Source: Acorus gramineus (Eukaryota > Streptophyta > Magnoliopsida > Acorales > Acoraceae). From it: a stretch of DNA of 64,000 nt. The notes under the pieces were generated by a model. The model ran no database searches. It worked only from the letters and a program-made list of their open reading frames with translations, and was not told where the DNA came from. Shown piece by piece: positions 36,540 to 46,700 of this stretch. The stretch covers positions 12,880,323 to 12,944,322 of the forward strand of contig CM060848.1 of NCBI GenBank assembly GCA_030737835.1, in the 5' to 3' direction. A program made the position numbers and the translations under genes. Within the stretch, counting starts at the first letter, position 1. Each line of letters begins with the position of its first letter.

Positions 36540-36880
36540 CTCTCTCCCCCTCACAACAGGTATGTTCTTTCTCTTGAGTCTCTTTTTTTCCCTCTCTCTG
36601 CATCTCTGTTTCTCCCTCTACGTTTTTTCCTCTCTCTCTGCGATCTCTCTCTCTCCCTGCCATGTCTCTCTCTCTCACTCCCTGCCATGTCTCTCCCTCC
36701 CCCTATGTGATTTCTCTATCCCCCCTGCCATGTCTCTCCCTCCCCCTCTCTGTTATTTCTCTATCCCCCTCGCCATGTCTCTCCCTCCCCCTCTCTGTTA
36801 TTTCTCTATCTCCCCCTGCCATGTCTCTCCCTCTCTCATTGAGTCACTGGCATTGCCATGTCTCTCTCCCCCTGCCATGT
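36540..36880. repeat. CT-rich minisatellite in the hAT element
   Basis: Pyrimidine-rich tandem repeat. From about 36659 a unit of roughly 45 bp ('gccatgtctctccctccccc' then 'tctctgttatttctctatcc') recurs four or more times, with starts near 36684, 36727, 36772 and 36818. It lies upstream of the transposase frame and gives spurious open frames on both strands. Confidence 0.8.
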
Positions 36881-37078
36881 ATAAAACAGTGGTTTATTAG
36901 TACATAAAACAATGGTTGATTAGTTTAAAAGAGTGGTTTATTAGTTTATACAATTGTTTATAAGTAGTGATTTATATGAAATATGTTTGTTTATATAAAA
37001 TAGAGATATGTTCGGGTATATATTTGTCCATGCTTTATAATCTTAATAGATTCAATGTTTTCATATTTTGTGTGATAG

Positions 37079-39376
37079 GAAAATGAATATCGAAAGTACG
37101 ATTCCGATAGTGGTGGTACTAACAACTCCACACCGGTAGATGACAATACACCTCTTTGGAAATATGTTATTCAAGAAGAAAAGAGTGTCGGTGGTGGTGG
37201 CAATTGGGGATTCCGATGCAACTATTGCCACGCAAGTTTTAAAGGATCGTATTCAAGAGTGAAGGCTCACTTGCTTCAGATCACCGGTTTAAGGATTAGA
37301 GTATGTCCAAAGGTCACATCCAAACATTTGAATGAAATGCAAAGAATTGTTGAGGAAGCCGAGTTGAGAGTGAAGAATGCTCAAGCAAAACGAGTGCCTT
37401 TTTACCTTCAGCTTCCTCAATGCCAAATGCAAGTTCAAGTCCTAGCATTGGATCAATGGGGATTGAATCATTGAGGCAAGAAGGCATTCCTCTCAGCTTG
37501 AGGAAAAGAAAGGTGCAAGGCCAAACGGCAATTGAAAAGGCCTTCAATATTGGAGCTCGTGAACAGTTGCATGAGGAGATAGCTAGGATGTTCTATTTGG
37601 CCGGTTTGCCCTTCCATTTAGCAAGAAATCCCTATTATGTGAGCTCATACACGTTCGCGGCAAGCACACCAATTAGTGGTTATGTAACTCCCGGGTACAA
37701 CATGTTGAGGACTACATTGCTTCAAAGGGAGAGGGCCAACATCGAAAGGTTGTTGAAACCAATAATGAACACATGGAAAGAGAAAGGGGTGAGCATTGTA
37801 TGTGATGGTTGGACCAATGCACAAAGAAGACCCCTTATCAATTTTATGGCCGTGACGGAAAGTGGACCAATGTTTTTGAAAGCCATTAATTGTGAGGGTG
37901 AATACAAGGACCAATTTAATGAAGGAAACCATTCAAGAGGTTGGTCCACAAAATGTTGTGCAAGTGGTCTCTGACAATGCCCCTGTTTGTAAGGCTGCCG
38001 GTTTGCTTGTCGAGTCCCAATTCCCGCATATTTTTTTGGACTCCATGTGTAGTGCACACTCTTAATCTCGCATTGAAGAATATTTGTGCAGCGAAGAACT
38101 CGGAGGCAAATGGCATCACTTTTGATGAGTGTAGTTGGATCATAATTGTTGCTTCGGATGCAATGCTCATAAAAAATTTCATTACTAATCATTCTATGAA
38201 GCTTTCCATCTTCAATGAGTTTGTAAACTTGAAGATGCTTTCAATAGCGGAGACGTGATTTGCTTTGGTGCTTGTGATGCTTCGAAGATTTAAGCAAATC
38301 AAACGTGGCGTCCAAAATATGGTCATTAGTGACCAATGGACTTGCTTTAGAGAGGATGATGTCCTTAAGGCACAACAAGTGAAAGAAAAGATACTTGATG
38401 ACTTGTGGTCGGACAAAATTGATTTCATCCTTACCTTTACCGAGCCCATGTATTAGATGTTGAGGATTGCGGATACTCATAGACATTCTCTTCACTTGAT
38501 TTATGATATGTGGGATACAATGATGAAAAAGTGAGGAGCGCTATATATCAACATGAAGGGAAAAGAGAAGATGAGGAGTCCACCTTCTATTTCGTGATCC
38601 ATCAAATTCTAGTTGATCGTTGGAACAAAAGCAATACACTACTTCATTGCTTGGCTCATTCTTTGAATCCAAGGTGAATTGTTTTATATATTTGAATCAT
38701 TTAATTTATGTCCCAAGGACAATTATTGAAATTTAAAAACATATTGTCTTGCATGCATTTTAGGTACTATAGTGAGGAATGGCTTAGAGGGGCTCCAAAT
38801 CGTGTTGCTCCACATAAGGATTTGGAAATATCGGCGGAAAGAAAGAAATGCATTAATAGGTTTTTTTCCAAACCCGGAAGAAAGAAGAAGTGTGAATGTA
38901 GAATATGCTAAATTTTCCGCCGCTTTAGAAGAATTTAATGATATTGAGTCTTTGGAGGATAGAGGAAAGTTGGAACCAAACATTTGGTGGTTCTTCATGG
39001 ATCCTCTATACCCAAACTTCAAGCAATCGCTCTCAAATTGCTTGGACAACCTTCTTCCTCATCTTGTTGTGAGAGAAATTGGAGTACCTACTCCTTTATA
39101 AACTCAATGAAGATGAGCAACATAAAGCCACAACGCGTCGAAGATTTAGTATTCGTACATTCTAATCTTTGTCTCCTATCAAGAAAGACTCCTCAATACA
39201 TGCAAGGTGAGAGTATGATGTGGGATGTTGGAGGAGATGCTTTTGATTCAATGGAGGGAACCGGACTTCTTGAGGTTGCTAACCTCTCTCTTGATGAGCC
39301 GAATTTGGAGGCCGTGTTCTTTACTGAAGAGGTTGACGGTGATCAAGATGAGCTATTTGAAGTTGACTCAAATTGA
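37079..39376 (+). pseudogene. hAT transposase with BED finger, DUF659 and dimerisation domain, inactivated
   Basis: Reading after a splice-acceptor-like TAG at about 37078, the frame encodes a BED-type zinc finger (FRCNYCHASFKGSYSRVKAHL, cut to its core CNYC...H). A frameshift near 37430-37470 leads to a DUF659 region (about 37560-37900, with VCDGWTNAQRRPLINF). More frameshifts near 37915 and 38035 and stops near 38256 and 38454 break the catalytic RNase-H-like region (VVSDNAP, VHTLNLALK). The C-terminal hAT dimerisation domain survives at about 39000-39190 (LLGQPSSSSCCERNWSTYSF), followed by an acidic tail. With at least three frameshifts and several stops, no active transposase can be made. 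The order BED-DUF659-hAT is normal for plant hAT transposases. Confidence 0.88.
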
Positions 39377-39992
39377 TGCTTGCTTTCATACTTGTAAAAA
39401 ATTTTATGTATGAAGTATGATATTTTGTATTTTGCAACATTTTGAAAGAATGGTGGTGTATGGAAAAAAAATTGACTTCATATGGATGCACATTATATAT
39501 TTATTATATTAATTTATTTATTGCCGTGTCACCGTGTCCCCGTGTCGCATGTCCATGTCCATGCTTCATAGTCTACAACAAAGCGTGCAAGGGCTTGAAC
39601 TGTAAAAGAATGAACAAAGGGAGCAATATCTTCCACACATCTCTTCATGGACCCTATCAGATCATCCCAAACTTCATCAGTTACTTCAGCATCATCCAGC
39701 AATCGCTTTATGATCTGTCAACATATAGAAACATTGGTTCTAACTATATTGTCTAATCTAAACTAACATTAGGGGAAAAAGCACACTACTTTCGAAGCAT
39801 TCATACAAGTAAAAAGATTGTGTTTTTTGAATTACTATTTTTATTTGAAGTTTCCCCAAATTTTTCTGAATGTTGATAAATTTGCAATCCAGCAGTATCC
39901 CGTACTTGTGAGTTGTGGCTATCCTTACATCTCAAACAGTTTGGTAAACACATATAGATAAAAACTAACCTTAAACATATACAACAAATACC

Positions 39993-40240
39993 GCACGAGG
40001 GAATTTGTTTATTGTCTCTACAACATATAAAAGAAGTAAGAACTGGCACAATATACTTGAGAACTTCTTAACAATGTGATCCTATATTCTCTCTTGGACT
40101 ATTCAAACCATTCTTTGGTTTATTTTGTAATCTCTTCTTGTTGAGGTTCTTAAGCCTCCTTTTGTACTCAACTTTATGTACATCTGTACATTTTGTTTAG
40201 CTACAGCAATACAATTTCTCAATTTACCCTTAAAAAAAAA
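39993..40240 (+). mobile_element. Poly(A)-tailed retroposed insertion with 18-bp target duplication
   Basis: The insert is flanked by AACATATACAACAAATAC (39975-39992) and AACATATACGACAAATAC (40241-40258), 17 of 18 identical, and ends in an A run just before the second copy. The parent CAP-G sequence at about 30468 lacks it. Long direct repeats plus a poly(A) tail are the signature of LINE-mediated retroposition. The insert looks like 3' UTR sequence (T-rich, 'tttgtactcaactttatgta') and has no coding capacity. It may be a 5'-truncated LINE tail, a SINE, or a processed 3' end of a cellular mRNA. Confidence 0.82.
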
Positions 40241-40735
40241 AACATATACGACAAATACAGCAAGCTATTATTGAGTTCTGAAAACAAAAGGAACACCACA
40301 TTTTTTCCCTCTATGCAACGCCAAATAGGAATTTTTCTTTACAGACAAACAGAAACACAGTCAATTTTGTGTTAACTGAGTCTTAAGTATCGATAGCCAA
40401 GCGCTAAATTTTGCACAAGTGCCCAATCTGATTTTGCACAGACCAATTAAAAATTATAAAATATAAAAAATGATTTATCACTAAACCAATGGAATAAATT
40501 AGATTGAATAACACAATTTCAAGTGAGACATGATATATCAATATCAATTTTTTTTTATTTTTTTTAACATAATTATATCCACTTATTCTTTCAAAGTAAA
40601 TTCACCTATTGCGGTATCGTAGTGTATATTGCACTGAACCTCTTCAAAATAGACTCATTGTATCAGCGCCAAAGAGCCACCGCCCCTGCTGCTGTGTAAG
40701 AAATCACAGGAGCAAAACCAAACCCATCAACCCCT

Positions 40736-42472
40736 CTACCGATTCTTCCTCGACTTCCCGTCCAACTCCCTGATCAGCGAAGCATACGTATTGTAATCCG
40801 ACACCATCCCCATCTCCGCGCGCAACGCCTCGCGTTCCGCCCCATCCCTCCTCCTGGAATGCCCGTCCAGCAAAATGTTATACGTGACCTCGTCGGGCTC
40901 CACCCCGACGTTGCGCATCGCGTTCAGCAGCATCTCCGCGTTCCTCATCTGCCCGTGCTTGCACAGCCCATTCATCATCCTGTTATACGTCCCCACCCCA
41001 GGCCTCCACCCCGCCCTCTGCATCCCCTCCATCACCCCAAACCCTCCCCTCGTGTCCCCCGCCTCGCACATCGCCTCGATCACGCCCGCGCACGTCGCCT
41101 CATCCGGCACGAGCCCCAACCCCTCCATCTCCCTCAGAAGCGCCACGGCGTCCGAGGCGCGCCCGTCCCTGCTCATCCCGGTCACGATCGCCGTGTACGC
41201 CGCATCATCAAGCGCGACCCCCTCATCCGCCATCCGCGCCTTGACCCCGAGCGCAGAATCCACGTCCCCCGCTTTGCAGAACCCGTCGATCAACGTCGTG
41301 TACGTGAATTTGTCGGGCCTCAATCCCCGCGCCCTCAGCTCCTCCACGACCGCGCTCGCGCCCTTCATGTCTCCCGCCTTGCAGAGTCCGTTGACGATCG
41401 CGTTGTACGCGATGAGGTCCAACTCCACCCCCCTCTTAAGCATGTGTTGAAAAATCTCCATCGCGCGTTCGATCCTCCCGTCTTTGCAGTGCCCGTCGAT
41501 CAAAGCCGTGAAAGTGATCCCGTTCGGGACAAGCCCTTTCGAGACCATCTCTTCGAACATCTCGTTCGCGTCGACGAGACGACTCGCCTTGCAAAGGCCA
41601 TTGATCAAGGAAGTGTAGGTGAAGACATCGGGGGGTACAACATCCGACATGCCACTCTTGACTTCGAACCCCGCCTCGAGATTCCCGCACCTGCAGTACC
41701 CGGCGATGAGGGTGTTGAAGCTGACAACGGACGGCCGAACGCCTCTCTTACGGATTTCATCGAACACCTCCCGCGCCTTGTTCATCCTCCCCTCTTTGCA
41801 GAACCGGTTCATCAAGACATTGAAAGCGAAGACATCGGGGGAGAGTCCGAAGTCGAGGACCTCCCTGTAAAAATCCCACGCGGAGTCGGAGGCGATCAGA
41901 CGGTGGGGGATGCGGGAGCACGAGACGGGCGGCGGGGGGAGCCCGTGACGCCGGGCGAGGCGAACGCACTGGACCGCGTCGTGGACGAATCCGAAAGTGA
42001 GGTAGGCGGAGGCGAGGAGGTCGACGGTGGTCGGGTGAGGGAGACCGGAGGCGGAGGAGAGGGCGTCGAAGAGGGAGGGGGCGGAGTGGCGGCCCTTGCG
42101 GGAGACGAGGAAGGAGAGGAGGGAGAGGGAGTGGTGGAAGTGGCGGTGGCGGATGAGGAGGATGGCCATGGCGGAGTAGGAAGAGAGGGGGAGGCGGTGG
42201 TGGGAGGAGAAGAAGTTGAAGAAGGTGAGGAGGGAGAGAGGGGGGAGGGAGTGGGGGTTGTGGGTGAGGAGGGAGGTGAGGGTGGAAGGGGTGATGGAGG
42301 GGAGGAGGTGTTTGAGGGAGGAGGAGAGGGGTTTTTGAGGGATGGATTTGATGGCGAGGGAGATGGCGTCGATGATGGGTGCATCTTTGGTGGTGGTGGT
42401 GGTGGTGGGATTGGTGAAGTGGTTGTGAGGGGGATGGGAGGGGAAGCTGAGTTTCTGCTTCAGTGGCCGCAT
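40736..42472 (-). CDS. P-class pentatricopeptide repeat protein
   Basis: An uninterrupted 578-residue frame starting MRPLKQKLSF. The N-terminus (about 1-170) is Pro/Ser/Leu-rich with an early His/Thr-rich stretch, a likely organelle transit region plus spacer. From about residue 190 to 565 there are ten or so 35-residue P-type PPR motifs, for example DVFAFNVLMNRFCKEGRMNK and DVFTYTSLINGLCKASRLVD. There is no E or DYW region. P-class PPR proteins bind organellar RNA and act in its stability, splicing or translation; the target is unknown. The closest type I can recall is the At1g09680-like group. GC at third positions is very high, unlike the first PPR gene, and produces a 576-codon open frame on the opposite strand (see rejected items). 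It starts about 290 bp beyond the end of the CAP-G duplicate. Confidence 0.93.
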   Translation of the reverse strand: MRPLKQKLSFPSHPPHNHFTNPTTTTTTKDAPIIDAISLAIKSIPQKPLSSSLKHLLPSITPSTLTSLLTHNPHSLPPLSLLTFFNFFSSHHRLPLSSYSAMAILLIRHRHFHHSLSLLSFLVSRKGRHSAPSLFDALSSASGLPHPTTVDLLASAYLTFGFVHDAVQCVRLARRHGLPPPPVSCSRIPHRLIASDSAWDFYREVLDFGLSPDVFAFNVLMNRFCKEGRMNKAREVFDEIRKRGVRPSVVSFNTLIAGYCRCGNLEAGFEVKSGMSDVVPPDVFTYTSLINGLCKASRLVDANEMFEEMVSKGLVPNGITFTALIDGHCKDGRIERAMEIFQHMLKRGVELDLIAYNAIVNGLCKAGDMKGASAVVEELRARGLRPDKFTYTTLIDGFCKAGDVDSALGVKARMADEGVALDDAAYTAIVTGMSRDGRASDAVALLREMEGLGLVPDEATCAGVIEAMCEAGDTRGGFGVMEGMQRAGWRPGVGTYNRMMNGLCKHGQMRNAEMLLNAMRNVGVEPDEVTYNILLDGHSRRRDGAEREALRAEMGMVSDYNTYASLIRELDGKSRKNR

Positions 42473-43507
42473 TTTGGCACTGTGTTTGTTTGTTTTTGGA
42501 GGGAGAGGGAGTTTGATTTTGTGTGGTGGTTTTTAACCTTTAATTTGTTCATAATTATGCTTATGGGCCTCCTTCTGCCTCTTGGTTAGTTCAATATACA
42601 TGCCTAGCTAATGAAGTATTGTTATGAAAAATAAATATGTGCATTGATAAGCTGGTATATATTTTTTTAATTTTGGTAAAAAAATAAAAAAAATTAATTG
42701 AACAGCGGACTATATTATACTAAAACAGTCTATATTATACTAATGAAGCTCATGGGCGATTGGGGACCACCTCCAGAAACTGTAGATGTGATTGCAAATA
42801 GGACATATTTGATTCTCCCTGTGAATACCAAACATATATTTGATTCTCCCTGTGCCGGCCCTGACTATAAACGGAGTAGGTCAGCCTCTGCTTAGGACCC
42901 CTCTCCAAAGAGGGTCTGAAATTTTTTTTATATGTTAAATTTTTTATATTAAAATTAATTTTTTTTTTTTAAACTTGAATATATTTTTCTATTTATTTTA
43001 AATTTACAATTTTTTTTATTGAAAATGTAATCGTTGTTGACATTATTATGCAAAATATTTTTTCTGATTTAAAAAAATCTCATCCATATCTTTTTTATAT
43101 TTGTTATATTTTTAATTTGTCCCTGATTTATAGAGATTTGTTTATTTTCTATAGAGGAAATGATCTTATTTTTGTGGTTTTTATTTCTTTTTAAAAGAAA
43201 AACTTGATGAAGATTTTTTGTTACATTTTCTTTTTCAATTATTGTTATTATTTTTTGTTTAATCTTGATTCTCTACTACTATGGTAAAAAAATTCACTCT
43301 ATGTTTTTAATGTTCAAATATGTAGGCCTCAATTTATGAGTTAGCCAAAGACCCCACTTAGATTTCTTTATCTCGGAGTCGGCCATTAAATCCTTGGCCC
43401 GAGTGTAACCCGGTCCCAGGCCCGTGGGCTGGCAACAAACCCAGGCTGCATGGATAAACCTTGGAATATTATATTTACTAATAAATGTTTGTTACATAAG
43501 TAATATG
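42473..43507. other. Intergenic region with a degraded CCGGCCC-ended repeat
   Basis: The 5' side holds the promoter region of the reverse-strand PPR gene, without a clear TATA box. From about 42850 to 43385 the pair 'tgtgccggccctg' and 'gagtcggcca' encloses AT-rich DNA with 'aggacccctctcc' and 'aaagaccccactta' words; this looks like a degraded nonautonomous element. No gene. Confidence 0.4.
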
Positions 43508-43795
43508 ATAATGTTACATTCGGCCACATTTTCAGTCTCAATTCCAGTCCATTTGTGTTTCGAATTTTTAAAAAATAGTATACCTCATCTAATGAGGTAC
43601 ATGCTTTTATAAAAAAATGAAGCATACTTCAATGAATTGCATGGATGAATTTATAGAAAATGTAAAAAAATTCTTTTAAAGCATATACTTTGTTAGTGTG
43701 AGCATATGCGTCGTTAATTTTCTATCGACGCATATAGGACTGGAATTAAGGCTGAAAATAGATTTGGGTGGCACCCTGAGTAATATCACACAACA
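43508..43795. mobile_element. MITE with 23-bp inverted repeats
   Basis: Left ATTTTCAGTCTCAATTCCAG (from 43528) and right, reverse-complemented, ATTTTCAGCCTTAATTCCAG (ending 43759) match over 23 bases with two mismatches; weaker similarity continues outward on both sides. The interior has 'ctaatgaggtaca' and 'tcgacgcatata' words also found at 8430-8600 and 20660-20848. Confidence 0.65.
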
Positions 43796-46700
43796 GTGGT
43801 GACTGCACGATGTTCTTGTGCACAATTTTCATTTGTTTTTCTGTGTTAAGATAGCCACTGCAACTATATTACATCAAAATCCTGTATCCTGATATCCCTA
43901 AACTATTTAACAGAGGACAAGGATTCAAAGTGTGAACTAAGAATTCTACACATTTTATGAATAAGAGTGAGCAGACTTGTAGAATTTGTGCATAGATATA
44001 GGTTGCAAAAGCCCATATATGAAGCATGTTGAAGCCCCATTAACATATTACATTTCGCTTATATGGGTGGCCTACACTCAACCTTTTATACTAGTTTTAT
44101 ATTTTATGAGTTATATACACTCACTGTGAGGAGTACGGAGTACCATCCCTCAACATGCCTCCCCTCTATTGACTTTTTCCGGTTCATATTGTGATTGAAT
44201 TATTATTTGTTAGGATTCATTCATACTGTCGTGGCTTACAACAGTTAGTTGTTGCCAAATATTTCTAAGAATGTAACCAAACAATGCTTGGTATTGATGT
44301 TGCACATTGTGTATTATAAGTAGTTTGTGGGTCGCATACAGCTTGGCCAGCTAGTCGGGGATACCCTCTTTTTAACAAGAGGCGACAGATCGACTCTCGC
44401 TAAACACGGGAAAAGTCGAAAATATGTGGTAAAGCACAATCTCAAGCTTCAAGTTGTGAGAGGAATCATCAAACTTCAAGCAATAAATTATGATAAAATA
44501 TGATCCCCTCTTCAATAATGGGGTTTATTTATAGGCTTTTAAGATTAATGGGAGTAGATAATAAAGTTGGATCAAAATTTTCTTAAGCCAATATAGTTCA
44601 TTTGCTTTGTTCATCTCAGTGTCTTTATAATTAGAGATGTGTTCAAATTATAAACATATACAATCCTCTTCTAATAGACAGCGTGGGTCTGGGTCTAAAT
44701 CATGAGACAGACCTCATATCACTTCAACCCTATCAAAAAATCACAAATAATATATCTGCATGTAAGCCTGAGAATTCTGCTTCATAGTTACATTTGATAA
44801 GCAAAATCGTTTAATGGGGGGGGGGGGGGGTGAACCGGTTGGCAAGTAGGAATGAAGTGAGGCTAATGCCATGATTTAAACACACATCATCGGGTGGATA
44901 GAGATAGTCTATGTTTATGTATGATCACAAATCTTATATACTATGCTTCATTTCAAATATAATAATATAAATTTATGAACCCATAATAATCATGTAGAGA
45001 AACTTAAAAAATTTGTTATGCGTGGTTTATGTTATTATTAATTTGTTTCATGGCACCATTGTTATGCACGATTGTCACGCGTGACAACATTCACTATTTG
45101 TCTATGGGTTTTTTGTCAACAAAAGCATTAATACTAGGCAATCAATCGTGCATTCCTTCTCAGAAGAATGAGAGAATAAATATATATATTGTAAGTTGTA
45201 AGTTGGTTGAAATTGCCTGGCAATATCCCACCGTCGATTAAAAAGCAATGTTATGCATCTGAGTCAAAGCCTAAATTAAACAAGTTGGGCCAACACATTG
45301 CCAGCCCTTCTCTGAATGTTTTGAGTTCTTCAGTTGTGGATTAAAAATTTAAGTAAATGAATGAATAAATAAATAAATAAATAAATAGGACGTTGATACA
45401 CCGAATGTATTTTACAATCTCATATGCAATTTGAATGCGTTTGGTTGCGCGATTGCAAAACTGATATTGCAGGAATCTGAGTTTTAAAACTGATTCTCTA
45501 ATAGCTCACCCTCCTCCAGTTTTTGAAAATTGTAATTTTTTTATATTATTTGTCTCAAATCTATCTGCATGAAGCTGTTGCAGTAAAATTGTTTCCGTAG
45601 AGTTGGTCCCCAATTACATTTGCACTCCTCTAATAGAGTATACTTTCCTAGTATAGTATATATTTTATTAGTACAGTGTATGAAATATTATTACCAGCTT
45701 ATTTCGATATATATATTTCACTTTTCATAACAGTGTGCACTTTATTAGATGAGTGTTTACATTACGACAAAAATAAAAAATGGTTAGGAGCTAGAAACAG
45801 GCATGGATGTATTCATTTTTCAAATAAATATGTTTTAAGACTGTTGAGGCTTGCATAACCCAAGGTCAACCTTCAAATTATCAATGAAAATCTACAAGAC
45901 TAACGCACATTGGAACAACTTAATTAATTAATTAGTCAATTTGATTCATCCAGTCTGATGCGTCCAAGTTCATTATAACGTTTTGTTGCTTTGATTGTTG
46001 TTTAATTGGGTGACTTAATAATTAAATTGGACAACATTAAATGTGTGATACATGTTCCAATGCAAGATTTAGGAATTCAACAAGAGAAGAGAAAAAACAA
46101 TCACACGAATGACACGAGACGACAAAAGATTAACTTCGTCCATAAAACAAAAGGAAACTTTATTTTTCTTAATTACGGATTCTTTGGGGATTACATAGTA
46201 GTCTCACTTTTTTCTCTCATAGTTATATTCTAGTGTTAGTTGTAAATCATATCTCAATGACGATACAAGAAAATCATTACTTGTAAAATACAGTATAATA
46301 TATACAGTCCATATACATATAATTAACACTGTCTCACATAATACAAAAATTACATAACTGAATATTATATGTGCACTAGAAAATTTGATTAAAGTGTATC
46401 GTCGTATGTGCAGTTCTTCCTCGGTATCCATTCATCGAGTTAAAAAAAAAATTTAAACTAATTTGATTACCAAGATTAATCACAGGAGAATGTGTCAATC
46501 CATCACTTTTTTATATGAATGTTATCGCTTTACGTTTGTCCATGTTAGCGCTGAGTCACAAAATTGATCAAATTTTCTTTGTTAATAGATCATTTTCCAT
46601 TATATTACTTTATCTCCCTCATATGTATACGTATCGACTAACTGCATATGAAACTCGCACACGAGTTATTCCTTCGTTTCTGGCAATGTGAAATAATTGA

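Larger units (their letters stand above)
36124..39570 (+). mobile_element. hAT transposon (3.4 kb) inserted in the CAP-G duplicate
   Basis: The parent sequence at about 30065 shows that everything from about 36124 to 39570 is inserted. The left edge carries AAAGCACGGACAC and the right edge, in reverse complement, GAAGCATGGACAT, an imperfect inverted end. Subterminal 'gtgtccgacacgtgtcggacac'-like words are typical of hAT elements. The flanks 'atatctac' and 'atagtctac' look like an 8-bp duplication with one base gained. It carries a degraded transposase gene (37079-39376) and a CT-rich minisatellite. Confidence 0.8.
33281..40445 (-). pseudogene. Partial, broken duplicate of CAP-G exons 2-5
   Basis: This block matches 26680-30677 of the CAP-G gene in the same orientation. 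Exon 5 copy is at 35034-35122, exon 4 copy at 35440-35708, exon 3 copy at about 35830-35966, and exon 2 copy is split between about 36057-36122 and 39576-39716. Decay is clear. The exon 5 acceptor AG has become CA. About 85 bp around the exon 3 donor is deleted. One A is lost in exon 3 (frameshift). Exon 2 carries a hAT element. Exon 1 and exons 6-12 are missing. The exon 4 copy is still an open frame and nearly identical to the parent, so the event is not very old. Three insertions lie in it: 33737-34835, 36124-39570 and 39993-40240. Confidence 0.9.

Noticed and set aside
36409..36907. Open frames on both strands in the hAT 5' region
   Set aside because: They are translations of the CT-rich minisatellite.
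40859..42589. 576-codon open frame on the forward strand opposite the P-class PPR gene
   Set aside because: It mirrors the GC-rich third positions of the PPR gene. Its protein is repetitive (His/Arg/Pro then Glu/Gly runs) and has no domain, while the reverse strand carries clear PPR motifs.
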